Source of the DNA: Acidimicrobiaceae bacterium
Lineage (GTDB): Bacteria > Actinomycetota > Acidimicrobiia > Acidimicrobiales > Bog-793
NCBI GenBank assembly: GCA_027306715.1
Contig: DAHUZG010000046.1
Location: forward strand, 1 to 15,605
Length of the DNA stretch: 15,605 nt
Direction of reading: 5' to 3'
The notes under the pieces were generated by a model. That model searched no databases. It was not told where the DNA came from and worked only from the letters and a program-made list of their open reading frames with translations. The position numbers and the translations under genes are program-made. Positions 7,649 to 14,135 of this stretch are shown piece by piece. The stretch's first letter is position 1, and each line of letters opens with the position of its first letter.

Positions 7649-7985
7649 TGTTGGGTAGGCGTCGCAGTGACTTCGCGCGGCGGCCGAGGGGGCGGGCGAC
7701 CGCCGGCGCCGGCCGGCGGCTCGCGCCGCTCGCCGCGCGTCTCAGGGTGGGCGTCAGGTCCACCTCCACGGACAGGCTGGTCGAGCTCCCCGCCGTGATA
7801 GACGCCGCGCAGCGGCCGCGCGGCGGCCGCGCGGCGGCGCAGTCGCGACCAGAGGCAGGGCCACCGGGTCGCGTTTGAGCCGGCCTGGGATTCATCGGGA
7901 CTGTGTGTCACCAACGCTGGAGGTGAGGAGGCGTGGAGACGGCGTGAACCTGGTCTGCGGCTCTTGCACGGAACGTGAGAAGGCG

Positions 7986-8015
7986 AGCGTCGATTCAACT
8001 CCTACTTGAGACGCT
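7986..8015 (-). terminator. Bulged hairpin just downstream of tRNA-Glu
   Basis: AGCGTC (7986-7991) pairs with GACGCT (8010-8015). Inside it, TCAA (7995-7998) pairs with TTGA (8006-8009), leaving a 3-base bulge and a 7-base loop. It begins 23 bases beyond the tRNA 3' end in the direction of transcription. It could terminate or define the 3' trailer; there is no T-run. Confidence 0.35.
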
Positions 8016-8038
8016 GGGCGATCTGAGGAGACGGCGCG

Positions 8039-8111
8039 CACCCCCAACGGGATTCGAACCCGTGTTTCCGCCTTGAAAGGGCGGCGTCCTCGGCCGCTGG
8101 ACGATGGGGGC
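8039..8111 (-). tRNA. tRNA-Glu (anticodon UUC)
   Basis: A complete cloverleaf of 73 bases reads on the minus strand. The acceptor arm is GCCCCCA with TGGGGGT and discriminator G. The D-stem is GTCC/GGAC and the anticodon stem CCGCC/GGCGG with loop CTTTCAA (anticodon TTC). The variable loop has 4 bases, and the T arm is ACGGG-TTCGAAT-CCCGT. The outermost acceptor pair would be a G-U wobble. The 3' CCA is not encoded. The gene begins 19 bases after the stop of the upstream DUF2017 gene on the same strand, so it may be transcribed through from that operon or from a promoter within its end. Confidence 0.96.
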
Positions 8112-8130
8112 CCGAACGGGGTGACTGAGG

Positions 8131-8727
8131 CTACCAGTCGCCGTCTCCGGAACCTTCGGGCCGTGGCGTGCCGTCCCAGCGCAGATCCCCGAGCGGCTCA
8201 CCCCACGGGTCCTCCGGAAGGTCGTCCCCGGCTCCGGCGACCGGAGGCGGAAGGCGCCCGGCGAGGGCGTCGACCACCTCGCCGACGAGGTACGAGAGGT
8301 AGCCGTAGACAGCCCACTCCTGTGCCCGAGGGTCGTTCAAAGCCACACGCTCGAGATCTTCGGTGACCCCGAGCGAGCTGCCGAGGACGAGCCGGAGGGC
8401 GTTCAGCGCGACGAGCCAGCTCTCGAGCTCGGCGCCCGAGAGCCGGCTCTGACCGACCGTGGCGAGGACGACCTCGAGCGCCTCGCGGTGGTGGGCGGCG
8501 AGGTCCTCGCGCATCAGCTGCCCGTAGGCCTCCTCGGCTCGCTCGTCTGTCAGATAGGCGGGCGGGAACAGCCTCCGCAGCACAGCAGGTGGCTCAACCT
8601 CGCTCGGGAGCTGCTCGAGCGCGGCGACGAGCTGACCCGGCAGCGACGCCAAGAGCGCCCGCTCCTCGGCCGGCAGTCGCAGCTCGTACCCCCCCCGCGA
8701 CGAGGCGCGCACGCGGCGGCGGGTCAT
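8131..8727 (-). CDS. DUF2017 family protein, partner gene of clpS
   Basis: The 198-residue acidic, helix-rich soluble protein contains a core LPAEERALLASLPGQL, LFPPAYLTDERAEEAYGQLM and ESWLVALNALRLVLGSSLGV, followed by YGYLSYLVGEVVDAL. From memory this matches the actinobacterial DUF2017 family, which is almost always next to clpS; its function is unknown. The ATG at 8727 overlaps the clpS stop (ATGA) and has GGAG about 9 bases upstream, arguing for coupled translation. An ATG eight codons further upstream (8751) is possible but lies inside clpS. The C-terminal 35 residues are Pro/Gly/Asp-rich and probably flexible. A role tied to N-degron proteolysis is suggested only by this gene pairing. 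Confidence 0.87.
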   Translation of the reverse strand: MTRRRVRASSRGGYELRLPAEERALLASLPGQLVAALEQLPSEVEPPAVLRRLFPPAYLTDERAEEAYGQLMREDLAAHHREALEVVLATVGQSRLSGAELESWLVALNALRLVLGSSLGVTEDLERVALNDPRAQEWAVYGYLSYLVGEVVDALAGRLPPPVAGAGDDLPEDPWGEPLGDLRWDGTPRPEGSGDGDW

Positions 8728-9140
8728 CCCGGCTGCTCCATCGTCGCCCACAGGCCGTGACGGTGAAGTCGGGTGACGTCGAGCTCGGCGCGCTCGCGGG
8801 TGCCGCTCGCCACCACCGCCCGCCCCTTGTGGTGCACGTCGAGCATCAGCTTGGTGGCCTTCTCGAGGGAGTACCCGAATAGCTTCTGGAAGACGAAGGT
8901 GACGTAGCTCATCAGGTTCACCGGGTCGTTCCAGACGATGACGAGCCAGGGGCGGTCGGGAACGACGACGTCCTCGGTGCCGGTCCTCTCGACGGGCCTC
9001 GCCACCGGAGCCTCAGCAGGGGCCGCCACCGCGCCGGTCACGGCGCCGGTCACGCCGCCGGCACCTGCGGCAGAGGTGGCCGCGCCGGCCCAGCGCGCGG
9101 CGCCAGCCGCCCCGGAGAGCGCCGGATCAGCCCCTGCCAT
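8724..9140 (-). CDS. clpS: ClpS, adaptor of the Clp protease (N-degron recognition)
   Basis: ClpS delivers proteins with destabilising N-terminal residues to the ClpC/ClpA-ClpP protease in the cytoplasm. The conserved domain covers about residues 64-136: WLVIVWNDPVNLMSYVTFVF, QKLFGYSLEKATKLMLDVHHKGRAVV, then the C-terminal DVTRLHRHGLWATMEQ. Asn71, Asp72 and His103 correspond to the N-degron-binding residues of characterised ClpS proteins. The first 45 residues from the ATG at 9140 are Ala/Gly/Val low complexity and lack a ribosome-binding site. A GTG at 9005 has GAGG five bases upstream and would give a 93-residue protein, closer to family size; I consider it at least as likely. The ATG version overlaps the end of ctaA by 14 bases. 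The stop overlaps the DUF2017 start. Confidence 0.93.
   Translation of the reverse strand: MAGADPALSGAAGAARWAGAATSAAGAGGVTGAVTGAVAAPAEAPVARPVERTGTEDVVVPDRPWLVIVWNDPVNLMSYVTFVFQKLFGYSLEKATKLMLDVHHKGRAVVASGTRERAELDVTRLHRHGLWATMEQPG
9031..9054. repeat. Exact 12-base tandem duplication near the clpS 5' end
   Basis: GCGCCGGTCACG occurs twice back to back. On the coding strand it gives V-T-G-A-V-T-G-A in the low-complexity extension upstream of the conserved ClpS domain, or lies in the untranslated region if the GTG start at 9005 is used. Confidence 0.85.
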
Positions 9141-10194
9141 GTCGCACCGTGCCGGCCCGTCTTGTCCGGGGAGCCCGGCCCAGGAGAGCCTCGTGGCTCG
9201 CCGCGGCCGGCAGCGGGACCGTCACTGTGCTCCCACCCCCCGACCCGGCGCCGACGACCTCGACGGAGGGGGGGAACGGCTGGCCGGACCGCTCCGGCGT
9301 CGCCGCTGCCGCCACTGCCACCTCCGCGGGATAGCGGTGGAGGCCGAGGTAGAAGACGAGCACGGCGGCGAACACCGTCGTCGCGCCGAGCAGGTGCAGC
9401 TCGATCACGCCGGCGGCGTCGTGGAGGAAGTACTGGGTGTAGCCGAGCGCGCCCTGCGCCGCCATCACCTCGAGCATCAGCTGTGCCCTGCGCTTGACGG
9501 CGGCAGGGGCCTTGGCCTGGTGGAAGGCGAACACCGTGGCCAGGGTGAGGCCGATCAAGAAGAGCGCCACGTCGGAGTGGAGCTGGGCCATCGACTCGAA
9601 GGCGACGGGGATCCGTTTCGCTCCCGGGCCTCCGGCGTGCGGCCCCGATCCCGTCACCGCTGTGCCGGCGACGAGGACGAGGCAGGTGGCGGCGACAAGC
9701 ACCCTCGCCAGCCACAGCAGGGTCGGGTCGACGACAGCCTCGCCCCTCGTCGGCTCGGTTCCCGAACGGTGATGGACCACGATCGCCAGGGCGAGGATGG
9801 CAAGTGTGAGCAGGAAGTGCAGGGCGACGAGGTAGGGGTCGAGCTTGGTGTAGACGACGATCGCGCCCATCGGGATCTGCAGCAGGTAGCCGACGGCGAC
9901 GCCGCCGGAGAGGCGCACCAGGTCGCGCCGGAACGGGCGCCGCCGCCATGCGGCGAGGAAAAGCGCGACGGTGACGACGGTGACAAGGCCGCTGATCAGA
10001 CGGTTGGTGTCCTCCACGAGCGGGTGGAACGAGAGCTGCGCGATGACGTGGCCCTTCGAGCAGTTCGGCCAGTCGGCACAGCCGAGCCCGGAGTCCGTCA
10101 GGCGGACGGCGCCCCCGGTGAGGACGAGCGCCGCGTAGCAGAGCGCCGAGAAAAGGGCGAGCTGGCGGAAGCGGGCAGCTCCGACGGTCGGCAT
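9127..10194 (-). CDS. ctaA: Heme A synthase (COX15/CtaA family)
   Basis: The enzyme oxidises heme O to heme A for cytochrome aa3 oxidase, in the membrane. The 355-residue protein has about eight hydrophobic helices. The signature GGAVRLTDSGLGCADWPNC lies at 27-45, with the loop cysteines Cys39 and Cys45. Candidate heme ligands are His126 (VALHFLLT), His206 (MAQLHSDV) and His267 (IELHLLGA), each in the expected helix. In helix 2 the motif reads VEDTNRLISG: Glu61 is kept, but the histidine of the Bacillus 'EYxHR' motif is Asn64, which I recall as usual in actinobacterial members. After the last helix (about residue 287) there is a hydrophilic tail of nearly 70 residues, longer than usual. No strong ribosome-binding site precedes ATG 10194; TACGAT at 10248-10253 (minus strand) could be a -10. 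The end overlaps the long form of clpS. Confidence 0.93.
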   Translation of the reverse strand: MPTVGAARFRQLALFSALCYAALVLTGGAVRLTDSGLGCADWPNCSKGHVIAQLSFHPLVEDTNRLISGLVTVVTVALFLAAWRRRPFRRDLVRLSGGVAVGYLLQIPMGAIVVYTKLDPYLVALHFLLTLAILALAIVVHHRSGTEPTRGEAVVDPTLLWLARVLVAATCLVLVAGTAVTGSGPHAGGPGAKRIPVAFESMAQLHSDVALFLIGLTLATVFAFHQAKAPAAVKRRAQLMLEVMAAQGALGYTQYFLHDAAGVIELHLLGATTVFAAVLVFYLGLHRYPAEVAVAAAATPERSGQPFPPSVEVVGAGSGGGSTVTVPLPAAASHEALLGRAPRTRRAGTVRHGRG

Positions 10195-10286
10195 CGGGAT
10201 CAGCCGCGGCGAGCGGCGTCGGAGGGGATCACGGGCACCGGAAGCTCATCGTAGGACCGCTCCGGCCGGGCCCGGTAGCGCCGCGC
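10195..10286. other. Spacer between regX3-like gene and ctaA with GC hairpins
   Basis: The spacer has a GC-palindromic element (CCGGGCCCGG) shortly after the regulator's stop. A 6-bp hairpin CGCCGC/GCGGCG (10279-10295) carries that stop codon in its loop. TACGAT (10248-10253 on the minus strand) may be a -10 for ctaA, with no matching -35. It is unclear whether the regulator and ctaA are cotranscribed. Confidence 0.3.
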
Positions 10287-11132
10287 TCAGCGGCGGGGCG
10301 CCTCGAAGCGGTGGCCGAGGCCACGGATCGTGGTGATGAGCACCGGGCTCGAGGGATCCCGCTCGATGCGTGAGCGCAGCCTTTTGATGTGGACGTCGAG
10401 GGTCTTCGTGTCGCCGACGTAGTCCGGCCCCCAGACCCGGTCGATCAGCGTGTCGCGGGTAACCACGCGCCCGGCGTTCGCGAGCAGCACCTCGAGCAGC
10501 TCGAACTCCTTGAGCGGCAGCTGGACCTCGGCGCCGCGCACGATGCACTCGTGGCGGTCGGGATCGAGCTGCACCTCGCCGACGACGATCGCGCCGGCGG
10601 CCGGCACGGTGCCGGGCCCTACGGTCGGGCCAGCCGTGAAGGTCGGGTCCTGGGGAGCCCGGAGGGAGGCGCTCTCGTCGGCCTGCGAGCGGCGCAATAC
10701 GGCGCGCATCCTCGAGACGAGCTCGCGCGCCCGGTAGGGCTTGGAGACGTAGTCGTCGGCACCGATCTCGAGCCCGACCACGGTGTCGATCTCGGTCGAC
10801 TTGGCGGTCACCATGATGATCGGCACCGAAGAGTGGACACGGATCGCCCGGCAGACGTCGAGACCGGACATCTTCGGCAGCATGACGTCGAGCAGCACGA
10901 CGTCGGGGCGCTGCTCGTGGAAGGCGGCGAGCGCCTCGGGCCCGTCGCGAGCGACGCGGACGCGGAAGTTCTCGCGCTCGAGGTTGACGACGAGGGCGTC
11001 GACGAACGACTCCTCGTCCTCGGCGAGCAGCACCTCGACGCGCCGGTCCCCGGAAGCCGGTGCGCCGGACCCTCCCTCAACGCCGCGCCCGACTGCGTCG
11101 GGGGAGGGCGGACCTGTCGAGGCGGTGCTCAT
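10287..11132 (-). CDS. regX3: RegX3-like OmpR-family response regulator
   Basis: This two-component transcription factor has an N-terminal receiver and a C-terminal winged helix. In the 281-residue product the receiver covers about 32-148: acidic pocket AEDEE (37-41), phosphoacceptor Asp82 in VVLLDVMLP, Thr109 in IIMVTAKSTEID and Lys131 in SKPYRARELVSRMRAVLRR. The DNA-binding domain covers about 183-277 (LPLKEFELLEVLLANAGRVV, IDRVWGPDYVGDTKTLDVHI, KRLRSRIERD, ITTIRGLGHRFE). These blocks closely follow mycobacterial RegX3, the phosphate-starvation regulator. Two differences stand out: a 30-residue Gly/Ser/Pro extension before the receiver and a long linker (149-182). An internal start near VEVLLAEDEE would remove the extension. 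The ATG overlaps the kinase stop (ATGA), implying coupled expression. No pst or phoU genes are in the window to confirm a phosphate role. Confidence 0.9.
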   Translation of the reverse strand: MSTASTGPPSPDAVGRGVEGGSGAPASGDRRVEVLLAEDEESFVDALVVNLERENFRVRVARDGPEALAAFHEQRPDVVLLDVMLPKMSGLDVCRAIRVHSSVPIIMVTAKSTEIDTVVGLEIGADDYVSKPYRARELVSRMRAVLRRSQADESASLRAPQDPTFTAGPTVGPGTVPAAGAIVVGEVQLDPDRHECIVRGAEVQLPLKEFELLEVLLANAGRVVTRDTLIDRVWGPDYVGDTKTLDVHIKRLRSRIERDPSSPVLITTIRGLGHRFEAPRR

Positions 11133-12382
11133 TCCGGCCTCCCGTGCTGGGGCAGGCGCAAGGTGAAGGTCGCTCCCTCTCCCTCGCGGGACTCGACCTG
11201 GACGCTGCCGTGGTGGTTCTGGGCGACGTGTCGGACGATGGCCAGCCCGAGGCCGGTGCCGCCTGTCTGGCGGCTGCGACCCTGGTCGACGCGGTAGAAG
11301 CGCTCGAAGACGCGCTCGAGGTCGCGGGCCGGGATGCCGACCCCCTGGTCGCTCACGGTGATCGTCACCTCGTCGTCCTTGGCGGTTCCCCTGCAGTGCA
11401 CCGTCCCCCCCTCGTAGGAGAATTTCACAGCGTTCTCGAGCAGGTTGTACACCGCAGAGGTGAGCTGTCGCCGATCCCCGAGGACCGCCACCGGAGGGGA
11501 GGGCTCGTCGACCTCGACTGTCACGTCCCGCTGCTCGGCCGCAGAGCGCACCCGCTCGGCCGCCTCGGCGAGGACGAGGTTGACGAGCACCGGCTCGCGC
11601 GGCGGCGACTCCTCGCTCTCGATGCGGGAGAGGTCGATCAGGTCGTCGATGACGCGGCTGATGCGGAAGGCCTCGTTGTGGATCCGCTGCACCAGCCGGC
11701 GGGCGACCTCCGGCTCGTTCTCCTCGAGGAGGGTCTCGGCAAGCAGCCCGAGGGCTCCCATCGGGGTCTTCAGCTCGTGGCTGACGTTGGCGACGAAGTC
11801 GCGGCGCATCTCCTCGAGGCGCCGGCGCTCGGAGACGTCGTCGATGACGGCGATCACGCCGAGGGCACGCTGACCGTTGTCGATGCTCTGCGTTCGGACG
11901 ACGAGCGTGCGCCGCGGCGGGCCGTAGAGCTCGAGGGTGCGCTGCTCGGACGCCCCCGGTCCGGTGGCGGCGATCAGCTCGTCGACCGCCTGGGCGGCGA
12001 GGGCATCGCTGTGGCGGTTGCCCATCAAGGTGATCGCCCGGGAGTTCCGGAACACCGGCGCATCGTGCTCGTCGCAGACGACGACCGCCTGCGGCAGGGT
12101 GTCGAGGGCGCGCCGCAGCCGAATGGCGTCGGCACTCGACTCGGCGACGGCCTCGGTCGCCTGGGCGGTCGCCTGCTCGACGTAGTCGATGGCGTCGTCG
12201 ACGCTCGCCGGCTCGGGCTCCGGGCGCTCGGCGCCGAGCCGATCGCCGAGACGGAGGAGTCGCTGCTGCAGGCTGCGCCGCCCGAGGCGCCTCGTGACGA
12301 GGAAGACCGCGCCGAGGAGCACCAGCACGACCGCCGCGGCGACCGCCAGATCGGGCACCGGCACAGCGATCGAGCCGATCAC
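11129..12382 (-). CDS. senX3: SenX3-like sensor histidine kinase
   Basis: The 417-residue kinase has one N-terminal membrane helix (about 11-30) and a short basic stretch. A PAS-like domain follows (about 88-182: LRRALDTLPQAVVVCDEHDA, VIAVIDDVSERRRLEEM). The dimerisation helix holds phospho-acceptor His202 in FVANVSHELKTPMGALGLLAE. The catalytic domain covers about 300-412, with the N-box Asn317 (YNLLENAVKFS), DQGVGI (345-350), VFERFYRVDQGRSRQTGG and GTGLGLAIV. Layout and motifs match mycobacterial SenX3. It would phosphorylate the regulator encoded immediately downstream, whose ATG overlaps this stop. The GTG start at 12382 is favoured by CGAGG ending about five bases upstream. A TACCAT at 12414-12419 (minus strand) is a possible -10, without a clear -35. 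Confidence 0.9.
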   Translation of the reverse strand: MIGSIAVPVPDLAVAAAVVLVLLGAVFLVTRRLGRRSLQQRLLRLGDRLGAERPEPEPASVDDAIDYVEQATAQATEAVAESSADAIRLRRALDTLPQAVVVCDEHDAPVFRNSRAITLMGNRHSDALAAQAVDELIAATGPGASEQRTLELYGPPRRTLVVRTQSIDNGQRALGVIAVIDDVSERRRLEEMRRDFVANVSHELKTPMGALGLLAETLLEENEPEVARRLVQRIHNEAFRISRVIDDLIDLSRIESEESPPREPVLVNLVLAEAAERVRSAAEQRDVTVEVDEPSPPVAVLGDRRQLTSAVYNLLENAVKFSYEGGTVHCRGTAKDDEVTITVSDQGVGIPARDLERVFERFYRVDQGRSRQTGGTGLGLAIVRHVAQNHHGSVQVESREGEGATFTLRLPQHGRPE

Positions 12383-12459
12383 GGCGCCTCGGACTGGTGA
12401 TGCACGCCTGAGGATGGTAACCGGACAGCGGGAGGCCGGTTGTGAGGAGGACGTGCTCG

Positions 12460-12488
12460 TTGCGTGCGCCGGCGCGCCGGCCTACCGT
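12460..12488 (+). promoter_or_regulatory. Promoter of the type IV secretion-like operon (TTGCGT-N17-TACCGT)
   Basis: TTGCGT (12460-12465) and TACCGT (12483-12488) are separated by exactly 17 bases, the optimal spacing for a vegetative promoter. Both keep the key positions (TTG; TANNNT). Transcription would start near 12495, giving a 5' leader of about 115 bases before the GTG at 12609. Confidence 0.5.
12468..12481. promoter_or_regulatory. 14-bp perfect palindrome in the promoter spacer (operator candidate)
   Basis: GCCGGCGCGCCGGC is fully self-complementary and lies between the -35 and -10 elements, where a bound repressor would block RNA polymerase. Very GC-rich DNA yields such palindromes more often than average, so the claim rests on length and position. 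Confidence 0.35.
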
Positions 12489-12552
12489 GACCCCTCTGCA
12501 CCTCACAGGCGCTCGCCGCGGCCGCCCCACTGCCGCAGCCTCCAGCTCACCC

Positions 12553-12595
12553 CCCGGCGTTGCCGGGCTCGCGCCTCCCCCGGAGCCATCGGGGG
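12553..12595 (+). promoter_or_regulatory. Two tandem hairpins in the leader before the first secretion gene
   Basis: Hairpin 1 is CCCGGC-GTT-GCCGGG (12553-12567). Hairpin 2 is CCCCCG-GAGCCAT-CGGGGG (12577-12595). The second ends two bases before the strong ribosome-binding site GAGGAGG (12597-12603). No T-run follows, so this is more likely an effect on translation or mRNA stability than a terminator. Confidence 0.4.
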
Positions 12596-12608
12596 CGAGG
12601 AGGTTCCT

Positions 12609-12932
12609 GTGGCGCAGCTACTGCTCGTTCATTCGCTCCTGCTCGGCGGGTCCTCAGGACCGCTCAGCTTCTCACCCGACAGCTCGGCGCTGCCGGGCGG
12701 GAGCACCTTGACCAGCCTGGCGAACGGGATCGGCTCCTGGGCGCTCATCGCCGCCCTTGTCGGCCTCGTCGTCGGCGCAGCGATGTGGGCGCTCGGCTCC
12801 CACTCGAACAACTACCAGCACACCGTCACCGGCCGGCGAGCGGTGCTGGTCTCCGCGGCGGCAGCGCTTCTCATCGGCGCCGCCCCGACGCTGCTCAACT
12901 TCATGTACAGCACGGGCCAGAAGGTCCACTGA
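12609..12932 (+). CDS. VirB2/DUF6112-like small membrane protein of a type IV secretion system
   Basis: The start is a GTG preceded by GAGGAGG at five bases, the best ribosome-binding site in the window; longer upstream frames are not protein-like. The 107-residue product has a short hydrophobic N-terminus, a polar outer segment (about 13-38) and two membrane helices (about 42-62 and 78-97). They are joined by a short loop containing ALGSHSNNYQHTVTGRRAVLVSA. This G-S-H-S-x-N-Y-Q loop and two-helix layout match, from memory, the actinobacterial DUF6112 family at the head of conjugation-type operons, in the place of the VirB2/TrbC pilin. It may form the pilin-like or membrane-channel subunit. 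The next gene begins 24 bases downstream on the same strand, indicating one transcript. Pilin assignment is inference; family placement is fairly sure. Confidence 0.82.
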   Translation: MAQLLLVHSLLLGGSSGPLSFSPDSSALPGGSTLTSLANGIGSWALIAALVGLVVGAAMWALGSHSNNYQHTVTGRRAVLVSAAAALLIGAAPTLLNFMYSTGQKVH

Positions 12933-12956
12933 GCGACTGACCGAGCGACAGACACC

Positions 12957-14135
12957 ATGCTCGCCAGCATCTTCTCCTTCCCGATCGAGGCGCTCGTTCG
13001 GGCCTTTTTCTCCTTTCTCACCGGCTGGATCGCCGACGGCGCGGCAGCGATTCTCGGCGAGCTCGGCAAGGCGATCGACGCGGCAGGATCTCCGGCGCTC
13101 GGCGGCGTGGCGGCTCTCAGCCCGACGATGCTCTCGATCGGCGCCGCCACCTGCCTGCCGCTGCTGTTCCTGGCGATCGTTCAGGGTGTGCTGCGCCAGG
13201 ACGCCGGCTTCCTGCTGCGTGTCGTCTTCGTCCGGCTTCCCGCAGCGGCCGTTCTGAGCGTCGCCGCCCTCGTCCTTGTCGGGGCGCTGCTCAGCGTCAC
13301 CGACGAGATGAGCTCGGCGATCCTCGCTGTGGCGGGGCACTCGGAGCGCCACGTCCTTGCCGGCATGGCCGCCGTGCTCCTTGTGGCGGGGCCGACCGGC
13401 CAGTCCGGCTTCGGGCTCCTGCTGCTGGCCGGCACGGCGGCGGGGGTGTCGCTGCTGCTGTGGATGGAGCTCGCGGTGCGCTCGGCGGCGGTCGAGGTGG
13501 CCACCCTGCTGTGCCCGCTGGCGTTGGCGGGGCTCGTCTGGCCGGTGACCTCGCACTGGGCCCGCCGGCTCGGCGAGACCTTGGTCGCCCTTGTCTTCTC
13601 GAAGGTCGTCATCGCGGCGACGCTCGCCCTCGCGGCCGCGACGCTCGCACGTGGCGGTGGGGTCGCAGGCCTCGTGCAAGGCGTCGCTCTCCTCGCGCTC
13701 GCCGCTCTGGCGCCGTTCGCCCTGCTCCGCCTCGTCCCGATCGTCGAGGCTGGCGCGATCGGCCATCTCGAGGGACTCGCCGCCCGAGCACGCCGAGGCG
13801 CCGAGCACAGCTACGGCCGGGCGCAGGCGCTGGCGAGATCTGAGCCGGCGCAGCCGTGGAGCGCCCTCGCCCTGCTCGGCTCTTCAGCGGGCGCGGCCGG
13901 TCCGAGCCCTGCAGCCTCCGGTGATGCGGGCAGCTCGGGCGGTGCCCCGGGCGGTGCTTCGGGCGGCGGCGGGTGGCCGTCGGGAGGGCTCGTCGAGCCG
14001 CTCGGCGTCGGAGGGCCCCTCTGGGCCGGACCGGGTCGTGACCCGTCAGCGCCAGGGTCTCCCTGGCGGCTCGCCGCTGAGGCCGAGGAGCACGGGCTCG
14101 AGCGGCTCGGCGAGGCAGGCGGAGTCGACCCGTGA
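12957..14135 (+). CDS. VirB6/TrbL-like polytopic channel protein of a type IV secretion system
   Basis: The 392-residue product has an amphipathic N-terminus (ASIFSFPIEALVRAFFSFLTGW) and about six membrane segments between 56 and 262. The central block WMELAVRSAAVEVATLLCPLALAGLVWP, HWARRLGETLVALVFSKVVI at about 169-219 is typical of actinobacterial TrbL/VirB6-like proteins: a charged loop followed by hydrophobic helices with a conserved Lys. VirB6 proteins line the inner-membrane translocation channel. The last 90 residues are Gly/Ser/Pro/Ala-rich and end in an acidic helix-like segment (about 372-386), a probable cytoplasmic tail. The ATG at 12957 lacks a strong ribosome-binding site. The 24-base gap after the VirB2-like gene and the GTGA overlap with the next gene support coupled expression. 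Confidence 0.82.
   Translation: MLASIFSFPIEALVRAFFSFLTGWIADGAAAILGELGKAIDAAGSPALGGVAALSPTMLSIGAATCLPLLFLAIVQGVLRQDAGFLLRVVFVRLPAAAVLSVAALVLVGALLSVTDEMSSAILAVAGHSERHVLAGMAAVLLVAGPTGQSGFGLLLLAGTAAGVSLLLWMELAVRSAAVEVATLLCPLALAGLVWPVTSHWARRLGETLVALVFSKVVIAATLALAAATLARGGGVAGLVQGVALLALAALAPFALLRLVPIVEAGAIGHLEGLAARARRGAEHSYGRAQALARSEPAQPWSALALLGSSAGAAGPSPAASGDAGSSGGAPGGASGGGGWPSGGLVEPLGVGGPLWAGPGRDPSAPGSPWRLAAEAEEHGLERLGEAGGVDP

Larger units (their letters stand above)
7636..8038. other. Gene-poor 400-base stretch between protease and tRNA-Glu
   Basis: No convincing gene is seen on either strand. The half next to the protease is extremely GC-rich and includes a tandem repeat of GCGGCCGCGCG (two copies plus a partial third, 7812-7837). 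Reading frames there are Arg/Pro/Gly-rich, as expected of non-coding high-GC DNA. A plus-strand frame from ATG 7648 to 7878 uses many AGG arginine codons and matches nothing I know. The half next to the tRNA (7870-8038) is less GC-rich and holds a hairpin. Confidence 0.5.

Noticed and set aside
7648..7878. Possible 76-residue plus-strand gene with GAGG upstream
   Set aside because: It has many AGG codons and an Arg-rich product with no recognisable segment; the GAGG match overlaps the protease promoter and is likely chance.
7636..7998. 121-codon upstream extension of the protease frame
   Set aside because: The extension is Arg/Pro/Gly-rich, has no signal peptide at its start, and would bury the real exported N-terminus.
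8039..8060. tRNA-Glu 3' end as an attachment site for a mobile element
   Set aside because: I saw no second copy of the tRNA 3' sequence and no integrase in the window.
11060..12400. 446-residue plus-strand frame opposite the kinase
   Set aside because: It is a high-GC antisense shadow; the composition is low in hydrophobic clusters and no motif is seen.
11133..12530. Long open frame upstream of, and in frame with, the response regulator (747 residues in total)
   Set aside because: It is an antisense-free shadow of the histidine kinase in another frame. The kinase frame carries all catalytic motifs, and the regulator has its own ATG with ATGA overlap.
12933..12956. Direct repeat GAGCGAC twice in the spacer before the VirB6-like gene
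   Set aside because: A 7-base repeat in a 24-base GC-rich spacer is not distinguishable from chance.
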